Assembly (NCBI GenBank): GCA_045106855.1
Contig: JBGCFI010000013.1
Coordinates: forward strand, 1 to 64,000
Origin: Granulosicoccus sp045106855
GTDB taxonomy: Bacteria; Pseudomonadota; Gammaproteobacteria; Granulosicoccales; Granulosicoccaceae
Length of the DNA: 64,000 nucleotides
Direction: 5' to 3'
Every line of letters starts with the position of its first letter. Within the stretch, counting starts at the first letter, position 1. Under the pieces are notes generated by a model. The model saw only the letters and a list, made by a program, of their open reading frames with translations, did not search any database and was not told the DNA's origin. A program made the position numbers and the translations under genes. Positions 1-8,664 of this stretch are shown here, in pieces.

Positions 1-93
1 CCAGCCCAGTAAAGGGCCGTAGAATGTTTTGGCGGCGTTGATATCGCTCGTCATCAAGTCGTACCAGATGAAGTCGCCGTGTCGATTAGCCAT
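1..93 (-). CDS. VOC (glyoxalase/bleomycin-resistance) family protein, N-terminal fragment
   Basis: Only the first 31 codons lie in the window; the gene continues to the left. The fragment starts MANRHGDFIWYDLMTSD and ends FYGPLLGW. This is the usual opening of a VOC-superfamily protein: a first beta strand followed by a helix leading to an FYGPLLGW-like segment, as in glyoxalase-like proteins. The family has a paired beta-alpha-beta-beta-beta fold that usually binds a divalent metal. The metal ligands that would indicate an enzyme or a binding protein are outside the window, so no substrate can be given. It lies 86 bp downstream of nadE on the same strand and may share its transcript. Confidence 0.7.
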   Translation of the reverse strand, partial: MANRHGDFIWYDLMTSDINAAKTFYGPLLGW

Positions 94-179
94 GATCGTG
101 TCTCGTTGGTATCGTGCTGATCCTGAGTGAATGTAACCGCGTTTCGTGGCGTGGTGTCAACATTCAATACGCAGGCACA

Positions 180-2225
180 TTAATACAAGGCCTTGCCACC
201 GGAATCTTTTGCCACCTGCTGCGATGGTCGCCAGGCTGCTATGTCAGCCAGCCAGCTATCCGGCCGTGCATCGGATGGCATGCGCCAGTCACCTCTGGGG
301 GAGAGCGCAACGTTACCCACTTTGGGTCCGTCTGCGGTGCATGATCGTTTGAACTGATGCATGAAAAATCGCTTGATGAAAAGCGTCAACCACTTCTTGA
401 GTGTCTCGTCATCGTATTGATCGCTGTTAAACGCCACCCTTGCCAGGTCAAGAATGCGTGATGGCCTGGCACCATGTCGGACAAAGTGGTACAGGAAAAA
501 ATCATGTAGCTCATAGGGTCCTATTCGCTCTTCGGTCAGTTGAGCAATCTGGCCATCGGCGTCAGCGGGTAATAGCTCCGGTGATATCGGTGTGTCCAGA
601 ATCGCGAACAGGGTTTCGCGCAAGGTGTCACTATCACTCCAGGTGCTGGCGCGTTCGTTGGCCACCCAGCGTATGACAAATTGAATAAGCGTTTTGGGTA
701 CACCAGCATTAACATCGTACATCGCGATATGATCACCGGCATAAGTAGACCAGCCAAGTGCTTTTTCAGAAAGATCGCCGGTACCCACAACAAGTCCGCC
801 ATTCTGGTTAGCCAGCGTCATTAGCAGCAAGGTGCGTAAACGTGCTTGTACATTCTCCAGCGTGACATCGCCAAGTTCAGGATGAGAGCGTAGTTTGCTT
901 ATCAGTTGCTCAACGTTTGAAATATCGCTGGTAACCGGATGATTGATGGCTTCGAGCACTGTGCGACTCGCATCCGAAATGCCCACCTGACTGAAGCGTG
1001 CTCCCAGGGCTTTTGACAAGGCTTCGGCATTGTTGCGTGTGCCATCGCTGGTGCCAAAGCCCGGCATCGTAATACACAGAAGATCGGTTCGTGGCTGGTT
1101 GCATAGATCCAAAGCCGCAGCAGCGACCAGCGCAGCCTGTGTGGAGTCGAGTCCACCAGAGACACCCAGTACCAGTTTCGGTTTGCCGATGGCTGCCATT
1201 CGCGTTGCCAGTGCATTACTTTGTATCTCGAACATCTCCCAGCAACGATTGGACAGGGTCTCAGGGTCGCGTGGCAGAAAGGGTGTACGTGAAACGTTTC
1301 TAGCCAGTCCATCCGGTGCTGTGGATATAAAACTGATGTTTCGTGATTCAGAATGGTGCTGGCTGGCGCAATCACCGAACGTGGTGGTTGAGCGGCGTTC
1401 GAAAGCGAGTAGCTCCAGATCGATGTCTTGAATGATGAGTTGTCCGTGTCTGGCGAAGCGTTTTGATTCGCACAACACATTACCGTTTTCACAGATGAAC
1501 GCATCTGCATCAAAGCTTACGTCGGTGGATGACTCACCCGGCCCTGCAGCGACGTAAACATAAGCACACTTACCACGATCTGACATTGACCGGGCGAGGA
1601 GTCTACGAAGTTCTGCCTTGCCGATAGTGAAATTGGAGGCGGACAGGTTACAGATGACCGTGGCACCGTTAGAGACCTGATAGCTACTGGGAGGCACCTG
1701 TACCCAGGTATCTTCACAAATCTCAATGCCGACACACAGTCCGTGTAGTGTGCTATTGAATAGTAGATCGAGCCCGAAGGGTGCTTGATGTTTATCTAAC
1801 TGGATAAGGGCATTGGCCGGTACGTCAAAACCTGCACGATACCATCTGGCTTCTTCGAATTCACGATAGTTGGGCAAGTAGGCTTTTGGCACAACACCCA
1901 GAAGTTTGCCCTGGTGTATGACAGCTGCGACATTATAGAGCGCATGATTAAATCTTACAGGTAAACCGATAATGGCCATCGGTTCAAATGACTTACCCGC
2001 CTCGATCAGCTCTGACAGAGAGCTCTCGCAGGCATCGAGCAGCGTGGTATTCATGCACAGGTCACGTATGCTGTAGCCGCTGAGCCCCAATTCGGGGAAT
2101 ACCACGACGTTGACACCGGCTGAATCCGCCTCACGCCACAGCGATAACAGGCTTTCGCGATTTGACTCTACGTCGGCGACAGCGGCAGTTGGCACCGCGG
2201 CCGCAATTCGTGCATATCCTTTCAT
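180..2225 (-). CDS. nadE: Glutamine-dependent NAD+ synthetase
   Basis: Cytoplasmic enzyme that makes NAD+ from deamido-NAD+, ATP and glutamine. It is the long two-domain type of about 680 residues, as in Mycobacterium. The N-terminal nitrilase-type amidase domain shows the catalytic triad: Glu45 in FPELGLSGYS, Lys in PKAYLPNYREF and Cys in EICEDTW. The C-terminal synthetase domain has the PP-loop GVSGGLDST and the later GTGDLSEKALGW segment. The open frame begins 16 codons further upstream, at 2273, but homology starts near MKGYARIAA, so the ATG at 2225 is preferred. Neither start has a strong ribosome binding site. It is divergent from the TRAP genes and upstream of the VOC gene on its own strand. 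Confidence 0.95.
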   Translation of the reverse strand: MKGYARIAAAVPTAAVADVESNRESLLSLWREADSAGVNVVVFPELGLSGYSIRDLCMNTTLLDACESSLSELIEAGKSFEPMAIIGLPVRFNHALYNVAAVIHQGKLLGVVPKAYLPNYREFEEARWYRAGFDVPANALIQLDKHQAPFGLDLLFNSTLHGLCVGIEICEDTWVQVPPSSYQVSNGATVICNLSASNFTIGKAELRRLLARSMSDRGKCAYVYVAAGPGESSTDVSFDADAFICENGNVLCESKRFARHGQLIIQDIDLELLAFERRSTTTFGDCASQHHSESRNISFISTAPDGLARNVSRTPFLPRDPETLSNRCWEMFEIQSNALATRMAAIGKPKLVLGVSGGLDSTQAALVAAAALDLCNQPRTDLLCITMPGFGTSDGTRNNAEALSKALGARFSQVGISDASRTVLEAINHPVTSDISNVEQLISKLRSHPELGDVTLENVQARLRTLLLMTLANQNGGLVVGTGDLSEKALGWSTYAGDHIAMYDVNAGVPKTLIQFVIRWVANERASTWSDSDTLRETLFAILDTPISPELLPADADGQIAQLTEERIGPYELHDFFLYHFVRHGARPSRILDLARVAFNSDQYDDETLKKWLTLFIKRFFMHQFKRSCTADGPKVGNVALSPRGDWRMPSDARPDSWLADIAAWRPSQQVAKDSGGKALY

Positions 2226-2345
2226 TATTACAGTATAAGTCCCAATGGCCTGCGGCGCTGCCAATCGCAGCAATTCATAACACCCTGCGGTTCTTCACCA
2301 GGGGTAAAACATCGGCGAACTGACCGCTTCACATGTGATGAGAAC

Positions 2346-2375
2346 TTGACACAGTAAGCCCAGTCGTCACACTAT
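2346..2375 (+). promoter_or_regulatory. Candidate sigma-70 promoter of the TRAP operon
   Basis: A perfect -35 hexamer TTGACA (2346-2351) is followed after 18 bp by CACTAT (2370-2375), a weak -10. It lies in the 178-bp divergent region between nadE and dctQ and points at dctQ, whose ATG is about 30 bp downstream. The -35 match is strong and the -10 poor, so an activator may be involved. This is inferred from sequence only. Confidence 0.4.
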
Positions 2376-2403
2376 TCCGACTCGGATTCTGTATGCGAGC
2401 CTT

Positions 2404-2913
2404 ATGCCGGTCTTTTTTTCTAAGTTTGTCAGAGTGGTTGAAGCCATAAACTACCGTCTTGGGCGGGTAATGATGTATTTCATCTTCGTGATGATAGGCA
2501 TTTTGCTCTGGTCGTCGATATCCAAGACATTTTTCCTGCCATCGCTATGGACGCTGGAGCTTGCCCAGTTTGCGATGGTGGCCTATTTCCTCCTGGGTGG
2601 TCCCTATGCCATGCAAATGGGTGCCAACGTGCGAATGGACCTGCTCTACGGTAGCTGGTCGGACTTGCAAAAAGCCTGGGTAGATGCGTTTACTGTCATT
2701 TTTCTGCTGGTGTATCTCGGCGTGCTGCTCTACGGCGGCATTGAAAGTCTTGCCTATGCGCTGGAGTACAAGGAGCGCAGTCCCAGTGCCTGGCGTCCGC
2801 TGATGTGGCCGATCAAATCGCTGATGTGCATCGGGGTATTCCTCATGCTGCTGCAAGCGCTTGCGGAACTGGTAAAGGACATTGCTCGAATTCGCAAGGT
2901 GACGCTCCCGTGA
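2404..2913 (+). CDS. TRAP transporter small permease (DctQ family)
   Basis: Small membrane subunit of a tripartite ATP-independent periplasmic transporter, which drives solute uptake by Na+ or H+ symport. At 169 residues it has the family's usual size. Four hydrophobic segments are visible, around residues 20-40, 50-65, 92-112 and 135-155. The second carries the typical ELAQFAMVAYFLLGGPYAM-like stretch and is followed by the conserved RMDLLYG segment. It is followed 32 bp later by the large permease and then by the binding protein, in the usual Q-M-P order. The substrate cannot be read from this subunit. Confidence 0.92.
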   Translation: MPVFFSKFVRVVEAINYRLGRVMMYFIFVMIGILLWSSISKTFFLPSLWTLELAQFAMVAYFLLGGPYAMQMGANVRMDLLYGSWSDLQKAWVDAFTVIFLLVYLGVLLYGGIESLAYALEYKERSPSAWRPLMWPIKSLMCIGVFLMLLQALAELVKDIARIRKVTLP

Positions 2914-2945
2914 TCAAGTCAAATACTCTGTGGATGGCGTACTGA

Positions 2946-4268
2946 ATGTCGTATGAACTGATAGCAGTCATCATGTTTTCATCCATGATGTTGATGTTAC
3001 TTACGGGTCAGCGGGTGTTTGCGGCTATAGGTGCCGTTGGTGTCATCGCCGCTATCACCTTGTATGGCACAGGCGGGTCGGACTTTGCGTTTTCCGCCGC
3101 CATGAAACTCATGAAGTGGTACCCGTTGTTAACCTTGCCCATGTTTATTTTTATGGGTTATGTGTTGTCAGAATCGGGATTGGCAGACGACCTGTATCGC
3201 ATGTTCCACGTATGGATGGGTTCATTGAACGGGGGGCTGGCTATCGGCACCATTGGTCTAATGGTGCTGGTTTCAGCGATGAACGGCCTGTCGGTTGCCG
3301 GTATGGCCATTGGGGCCACGATTGCACTACCGGAGCTTTTACGGCGAGGTTACGACAAACAAATGGTCACAGGCGTTGTCCAGGCCGGATCCTCACTAGG
3401 CATTTTAGTACCCCCGTCGGTCGTTCTGGTGTTGTACGCCATGATTGCCCGTCAGCCTGTGGGTCAACTGTGGCTTGCCGGTGTCCTACCGGGACTGTTG
3501 ATGGCCACCATGTTCATTGTTTACATTGCTGTGCGTTGCAAGTTGCAGCCGCATCTGGGGCCAGCCTTGCCCGAAGAGGAGCGTCGGGTTCCCAGGTCTG
3601 AAAAAATTCGCCTGTTGGGAGCTGGTCTTCTGCCACTGGGTATCTTCGCTGCGATGATGGTGCCTTTCGTCAATGGCTGGACGAGTCTGGTCGAGAGTTC
3701 GGCCATCGGTGCTCTGGCTGCCTTGTTTGCAGCGGTTGCCAAAGGCCGAATGAACAAGGTGGTGTTGGAGACATCAGTGCGTCAAACGCTGGCAATCAGT
3801 TGCATGTTTATGTGGATAATCATGGCGGCCCTATGTTTTGGCGCGGTTTTTGACGGACTAGGTGCTGTACGTGCTATCGAAGATCTGTTCACTGAGCAAT
3901 TGGGACTGAACCCGTGGACTATCCTGATACTCATGCAGTTGTCGTTTATCCTTATGGGGACATTCCTCGATGACACCGCCATGCTGGTCATAGTTGCGCC
4001 TTTGTATGTCCCCCTGGTGCAATCACTGGGTTTCGACCTTATCTGGTACGGCGTTTTGTACACGATGACAACGCAGATTGCGTACATGACGCCGCCGTTT
4101 GGCTACAACCTCTTTCTTATGCGTGCAATGGCACCGCCTGAGGTTACTCTGGGTGACATCTACCGCTCCATTGTGCCGTTCGTCATTGTGATGGTCATCG
4201 GTCTGGCCATTGTCATGCGGTTTCCGGACATTGCCTTGTGGCTGCCACAGTTTGTTTATGCAAAGTAA
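2946..4268 (+). CDS. TRAP transporter large permease (DctM family)
   Basis: The 440-residue, about 12-segment inner-membrane subunit that forms the transport path with DctQ. Family hallmarks are GVVQAGSSLGILVPPS near residues 140-155 and FLDDTAMLVIVAPL near residues 340-353, together with the YMTPPFGYNLFLMR segment near the end. It starts at the ATG 32 bp after dctQ and is followed after 106 bp by the binding protein gene. Size and topology are normal, and nothing appears truncated. Confidence 0.95.
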   Translation: MSYELIAVIMFSSMMLMLLTGQRVFAAIGAVGVIAAITLYGTGGSDFAFSAAMKLMKWYPLLTLPMFIFMGYVLSESGLADDLYRMFHVWMGSLNGGLAIGTIGLMVLVSAMNGLSVAGMAIGATIALPELLRRGYDKQMVTGVVQAGSSLGILVPPSVVLVLYAMIARQPVGQLWLAGVLPGLLMATMFIVYIAVRCKLQPHLGPALPEEERRVPRSEKIRLLGAGLLPLGIFAAMMVPFVNGWTSLVESSAIGALAALFAAVAKGRMNKVVLETSVRQTLAISCMFMWIIMAALCFGAVFDGLGAVRAIEDLFTEQLGLNPWTILILMQLSFILMGTFLDDTAMLVIVAPLYVPLVQSLGFDLIWYGVLYTMTTQIAYMTPPFGYNLFLMRAMAPPEVTLGDIYRSIVPFVIVMVIGLAIVMRFPDIALWLPQFVYAK

Positions 4269-4374
4269 ATGTCGTTGTTGCAAACATCAACGTCATCGTT
4301 CATCAAGAAGTAAAGTATTACCAAGCGAAAGAAAAGCATAACGTTCATTCAATCGAATTGAAGGGAGAGAAAGT

Positions 4375-5415
4375 ATGAGTACACGTCGCAAGTTTCTGAG
4401 TACGGCTGCTGCAGGTGCCGCAGTTGGTACGGGCACTATTCTGGGTGCACCGGCTATCCACGCCCAGTCAAAGATTAAATGGCGTTTGCAGACCTATGCC
4501 GGTCCTGCATTGGCTGAGCATGTCATCAAACCCGCCATCGACTCGTTCAACAAGATCGCCGGTGATGAAATGGAGATCGAGTTGTATTTTGCCGATCAAC
4601 TGGTGCCCACGGGAGAACTATTCCGTGCTTTGCAAAAGGGCACCATCGATGCGGTGCAATCCGATGATGATTCCATGGCATCACCGACTGAAGTCACTGT
4701 CTTCGGCGGGTACTTTCCGTTTGCCAGCCGTTTCTCACTGGATGTTCCGGTTCTTTTCAACCAGTATGGTCTGGACAAGATCTGGGAAGAAGAGTACGCA
4801 AAGGTTGGTGTTAAATGGTTATCTGCAGGTGCCTGGGATCCCTGCCACTTTGCCACCAAAGACCCCATCAGAAGCCTTGATGACCTGAAAGGCAAGCGGG
4901 TCTTTACCTTTCCGACGGCTGGTCGTTTCATGAGTCAGTTTGGTGTGGTACCGGTTAGCCTGCCTTGGGAAGATATCGAGGTGGCAGTACAAACCGGTGA
5001 GCTTGATGGTATTGCCTGGTCCGGAATCACTGAGGATTACACCGTAGGCTGGGCCGATGTCACCAACTACTTTTTGACAAACAATATATCCGGTGCCTGG
5101 GCAGGCTCGTTTTACGCCAACATGGACAAGTACCAGGAGCTTCCGCCACATCTGCAAGAGCTTCTCAAGTTGACCATGGATAGTTCTCACTACTATCGTC
5201 AATGGTGGTACTGGGGTGGTGAGGCTGATTTACGCGTTAATGGTCCAAAGATGGAACTCACCACGATTCCTGATGAAGAATGGGCAACCGTTGAGACGGC
5301 TGCTTTGAAATTCTGGGATGAGATTGCTGCCGAGTCCGAAACCAAAGCGAAGGTTGTAGCAATCTTCAAGCAGTACAATGAAGTTATGCAGAAGGCTGGT
5401 CGTCCGTACCGCTAG
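4375..5415 (+). CDS. TRAP transporter periplasmic solute-binding protein (DctP family)
   Basis: A 346-residue periplasmic binding protein that delivers substrate to DctQM. The N-terminus is a Tat signal: STRRKFLS, then an Ala/Gly-rich hydrophobic stretch ending AIHAQ, with cleavage near residue 30. A good ribosome site (GGGAGAG) precedes the ATG. The mature part has the DctP fold, with GKRVFTFPTAGRFMSQFG and the VQTGELDGIAWSG segment that precedes the ligand clamp. Tat export with a WRLQ start resembles the TakP/YiaO-like branch of binders for oxo-acids or other carboxylated solutes. The genes downstream instead point to an amine or amino-acid derivative, so the ligand is unresolved. Confidence 0.93.
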   Translation: MSTRRKFLSTAAAGAAVGTGTILGAPAIHAQSKIKWRLQTYAGPALAEHVIKPAIDSFNKIAGDEMEIELYFADQLVPTGELFRALQKGTIDAVQSDDDSMASPTEVTVFGGYFPFASRFSLDVPVLFNQYGLDKIWEEEYAKVGVKWLSAGAWDPCHFATKDPIRSLDDLKGKRVFTFPTAGRFMSQFGVVPVSLPWEDIEVAVQTGELDGIAWSGITEDYTVGWADVTNYFLTNNISGAWAGSFYANMDKYQELPPHLQELLKLTMDSSHYYRQWWYWGGEADLRVNGPKMELTTIPDEEWATVETAALKFWDEIAAESETKAKVVAIFKQYNEVMQKAGRPYR

Positions 5416-5427
5416 TCTTGTTACTCT

Positions 5428-5471
5428 CGCAACGCCGGCTTCGGTTTATAACCTGTAATGCCTGCGTTGCG
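5428..5471. repeat. Inverted repeat after dctP
   Basis: CGCAACGC (5428-5435) and GCGTTGCG (5464-5471) are perfect 8-bp arms separated by 28 nt, starting 13 nt after the dctP stop codon. No T-run follows, so it is not a standard intrinsic terminator. It could protect the highly expressed TRAP mRNA from 3' decay or cause partial termination before the glutamine-synthetase-like gene. Confidence 0.4.
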
Positions 5472-5643
5472 AATTAAACATATGTCGTAGCTAACATCAG
5501 GCGTTCACAAGCTGGTACGTCAACACAGTCGTCTGAGGTCATGCGGATATCCCATAGTCAGGAATGCCCGCATTTAGTTGAACGAACTGAACGGCCTTGT
5601 AGTCATCACTGCGGCCTGCAACATCACAATCGTCGGGAATATC

Positions 5644-7023
5644 ATGCCGGGTAATCTTAGTTTTGATTCATTAAAAGAAGCTGCTGCAGACGGCAGTATC
5701 GATACGGTTGTTGCCGTATTGGTGGACATGCAAGGCCGGTTAATGGGCAAGCGCTTTCATGTGCGGCATTTCATTGAAAGTGCGTTTCACGAAACTCACT
5801 GTTGCAACTATCTGCTAGCCACTGACTTTGAAATGGCCACACCGGATGGGTATGCCTCCACCAGTTGGTCCAGTGGTTACGGTGACTACATCATGAAGCC
5901 TGACATGAGTACATTGCGAATCACTCCCTGGGCGCCAGGTGCTGCCATGGTGCTGTGCGATATTATTGATCACGAAACACACAAGGATGTTCCGCATTCT
6001 CCGCGGGCTGTACTCAAGGCCCAGCTTGCAAGGCTTGAAGCTATGGGCCTGCAATGCATCGCGGCTACCGAGCTGGAATTTTTCGTTTACCGGGAAACGT
6101 TCGAGCAGGCGCGTGAAAACAACTATCAGTCACTGACGCCGGTGGCACCCTATAACGAGGATTACCATATATTCCAGACAGCGAAAGAAGAGAGCCTCAT
6201 GCGGCCGCTTCGCAATCAGTTGTTTGATGCGGGTATTCCTGTTGAATGTACCAAGGGCGAGGCGGAAGCAGGCCAGGCAGAACTGAACATTCGCTATTCC
6301 GATGCGCTGGATATGGCAGATAACCACAGTGTGGCCAAACACGCGACCAAGGAAATAGCGCTTGCCGCAGGTTGCAGTGTCAGCTTCCTGGCCAAGACCC
6401 ATGAAGATTACACCGGCTCTTCCAGTCACATTCACCAATCACTGCGTTCGCTGGATGGCGAGGCGGTGTTTTTTGACAAGGATGCCAGGCACGGTATGTC
6501 AGATCTGATGAAACATTACCTGGCAGGACAGCTGGCCTACGCCGTGGATTCCACGGTATTTCTGGCGCCCTATATCAACTCGTATAAACGTTTTGCTAAA
6601 GGTACCTTCGCGCCGACTCATGTGGTCTGGTCAATTGACAACAGGACAGCTGGCTATCGTATTGTTGCGCCTGATTCTTCTAACGTTCGCATCGAATGTC
6701 GTATTGGCGGGGCAGATCTCAATCCTTATCTGGCACTGGCGGCGCAGTTAGCAGCCGGCATTGCCGGTATCGAACAGAAGCTTGAACTGGCTGATGCCTT
6801 TGATGGTGACGCCTATAGCGCGGACAAAGCGGCTTCCCGTGTTGCGCATATCCCTGGCAATTTGCGCGATGCGACTGCGGCACTGAATGAAAGCTCAATG
6901 CTACGGCAAGCGATGGGCGATGAGGTCGTGGATCACTATGTGCGCGCTGCCAAGTGGGAACAGGAAGAATTTGATCGAGTCGTCACCCAGTATGAGGTTC
7001 AGCGTGGGTTCGAACGTGCCTGA
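5644..7023 (+). CDS. Glutamine synthetase family protein, probable gamma-glutamyl-amine ligase
   Basis: A 459-residue GlnA-superfamily ligase. The N-terminal beta-grasp domain contains VVAVLVDMQGRLMGKRF. The catalytic barrel has the metal-binding glutamates in ATELEFFVY and KGEAEAGQAELNIRY, the SSSHIHQSL motif, and NSYKRFAKGTFAP with DNRTAGYR near the C-terminus. It differs from housekeeping GlnA and resembles the PuuA/GlnT/IpuC-like branch, which joins glutamate to amines or amino alcohols. The frame opens with a TTG at 5578, but homology begins at MPGNLSFDSL, so the ATG at 5644 is chosen. Its place between TRAP genes and an aldehyde and an alcohol dehydrogenase supports catabolism of a glutamylated amine. 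The true substrate is inferred, not shown. Confidence 0.85.
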   Translation: MPGNLSFDSLKEAAADGSIDTVVAVLVDMQGRLMGKRFHVRHFIESAFHETHCCNYLLATDFEMATPDGYASTSWSSGYGDYIMKPDMSTLRITPWAPGAAMVLCDIIDHETHKDVPHSPRAVLKAQLARLEAMGLQCIAATELEFFVYRETFEQARENNYQSLTPVAPYNEDYHIFQTAKEESLMRPLRNQLFDAGIPVECTKGEAEAGQAELNIRYSDALDMADNHSVAKHATKEIALAAGCSVSFLAKTHEDYTGSSSHIHQSLRSLDGEAVFFDKDARHGMSDLMKHYLAGQLAYAVDSTVFLAPYINSYKRFAKGTFAPTHVVWSIDNRTAGYRIVAPDSSNVRIECRIGGADLNPYLALAAQLAAGIAGIEQKLELADAFDGDAYSADKAASRVAHIPGNLRDATAALNESSMLRQAMGDEVVDHYVRAAKWEQEEFDRVVTQYEVQRGFERA

Positions 7024-7247
7024 TCTGCACAGTTAGTAGGCTAATCGTCAGTCCTGATCTGTTACTGCCTTGTGAGTGGTGAGTTGGTGGCTTTGCCCGC
7101 GCAAGTCGAATAGCGAGCAGCTATGCCTTTTATGTTGTTAATCGTCTTTGTTGTCCTCACTACCCGCCCCAAGGAACCAGTACACTAGGCCCTGCCTGTG
7201 TGCTGCTGCACAGTGCCCTGCATTCATCGAATAGTGAGACAAACAGT

Positions 7248-8624
7248 ATGACGACACTTGAGTGTATTTCCCCTATTGATGGACAGGTGTATGCCAATCG
7301 TCCGGTTCTGTCTACTGATGATGCGCTGGCCGGAGTGGCACGGGCGAAAAAAGCGCAGGCACACTGGGCGACTCTGCCGTTGGCCGAACGCGTTTCGATA
7401 GTACAAAAGGGGATTGAAATTCTTGGCACCTACACCGATACCATCGTGCCCCAACTGGCCTGGCAGATGGGCAGGCCGGTGCGTTATGGCGGTGAGTATG
7501 GCGGCGTTGTGGAACGCTCCACACGCATGGCGGAACTAGCCGAAGAGTCGCTGGCACCCCTATGGGTAGAAAACAGCGATGCTTTTGAACGACGCATAGA
7601 ACGACAGCCCCAGGGTGTAGTGCTGGTTGTTGCTCCCTGGAACTATCCTTACATGACTGCTGTAAATACAGTGGTTCCTGCACTTATCGCCGGCAATGCC
7701 GTGATGCTTAAGCACGCAACCCAGACACTGCTCGTCGGGGAGCATCTGGCCAGTGCTTTTCATGAGGCCGGTGTTCCACCGGATGTTTTCCAGAACCTCT
7801 TTCTTGACCATGCCCTGACCAGCCAGCTCATCAGTCAGCGTTCCTTCGGATTTGTTAATTTCACGGGCTCGGTTAATGGCGGTCGAGCCATGGAGCAGGC
7901 GGCTGCCGGTACGTTTACGCAGCTTGGGCTGGAGTTGGGTGGCAAGGATCCAGGCTACGTCATGCTGGATGCGGATATCACGGCTGCGGCGGACACCCTG
8001 ATTGACGGGGCCATGTTCAATTCCGGTCAGTGCTGCTGTGGTATCGAACGCATCTATGTTGCCGAGTCAGTGTTTGACGACTTCGTTGCAAAAGCTGTCG
8101 ACATTGTATCTGGCTACAAACTGGGTAACCCGCTTGAAGAAGAGACCACCTTGGGTCCCATGGCACACGCCAGATTCGCGGCACATGTTCGTACGCAAAC
8201 CCGTGATGCTATTAATGCAGGTGCGACCCCTTTGATTGATTCGTCGTTGTTTCCGCAGGATGACAACGGTGCCTATCTTGCGCCCCAGATACTGATTAAC
8301 GTTGATCACACCATGAGCGTTATGCGAGAAGAATCTTTTGGTCCTGTCGTCGGTATCATGAAAGTAAGTGACGATGACGAAGCCCTGGCATTAATGAATG
8401 ACAGTCATTACGGCCTGACCGCATCGCTATGGACGAGTGAGATAGAGCGCGCAGCAACGTTGGGTCGGCGCATCGAAACCGGCACCGTCTTCATGAATCG
8501 CTGTGATTACCTTGACCCGTCATTATGTTGGACGGGTTGTAAGGATACCGGGAGAGGCGCCGGGCTTTCCGTGCTGGGTTACCACAGCGTGACTCGCCCA
8601 AAGTCATTTCACTTGAAAAAGTGA
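7248..8624 (+). CDS. NAD(P)+-dependent aldehyde dehydrogenase
   Basis: A 458-residue soluble enzyme that oxidises an aldehyde to a carboxylic acid. Visible motifs are the cofactor-binding VLVVAPWNYPY segment, the glycine motif NFTGSVNGGRAM, the general-base glutamate in LELGGKDPGYV, and the catalytic cysteine within NSGQCCCGIERIYV. The EESFGPVVGIM segment near the C-terminus is also standard. The frame opens 16 codons earlier; the ATG at 7248 (MTTLECISPIDG) matches the family start. It follows the glutamine-synthetase-like gene after 224 bp in which nothing else was recognised, and precedes the alcohol dehydrogenase by 40 bp. It probably oxidises the aldehyde made in the same pathway, perhaps a gamma-glutamyl-amino aldehyde. 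Confidence 0.93.
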   Translation: MTTLECISPIDGQVYANRPVLSTDDALAGVARAKKAQAHWATLPLAERVSIVQKGIEILGTYTDTIVPQLAWQMGRPVRYGGEYGGVVERSTRMAELAEESLAPLWVENSDAFERRIERQPQGVVLVVAPWNYPYMTAVNTVVPALIAGNAVMLKHATQTLLVGEHLASAFHEAGVPPDVFQNLFLDHALTSQLISQRSFGFVNFTGSVNGGRAMEQAAAGTFTQLGLELGGKDPGYVMLDADITAAADTLIDGAMFNSGQCCCGIERIYVAESVFDDFVAKAVDIVSGYKLGNPLEEETTLGPMAHARFAAHVRTQTRDAINAGATPLIDSSLFPQDDNGAYLAPQILINVDHTMSVMREESFGPVVGIMKVSDDDEALALMNDSHYGLTASLWTSEIERAATLGRRIETGTVFMNRCDYLDPSLCWTGCKDTGRGAGLSVLGYHSVTRPKSFHLKK

Positions 8625-8664
8625 TACCACCTCTTAACACCTATTTTTCGATGGAGCATAAGTC

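Noticed and set aside
5578..5643. Upstream TTG start for the glutamine-synthetase-like gene
   Set aside because: The 22 extra residues do not match the family start, whereas MPGNLSFDSL at 5644 does.
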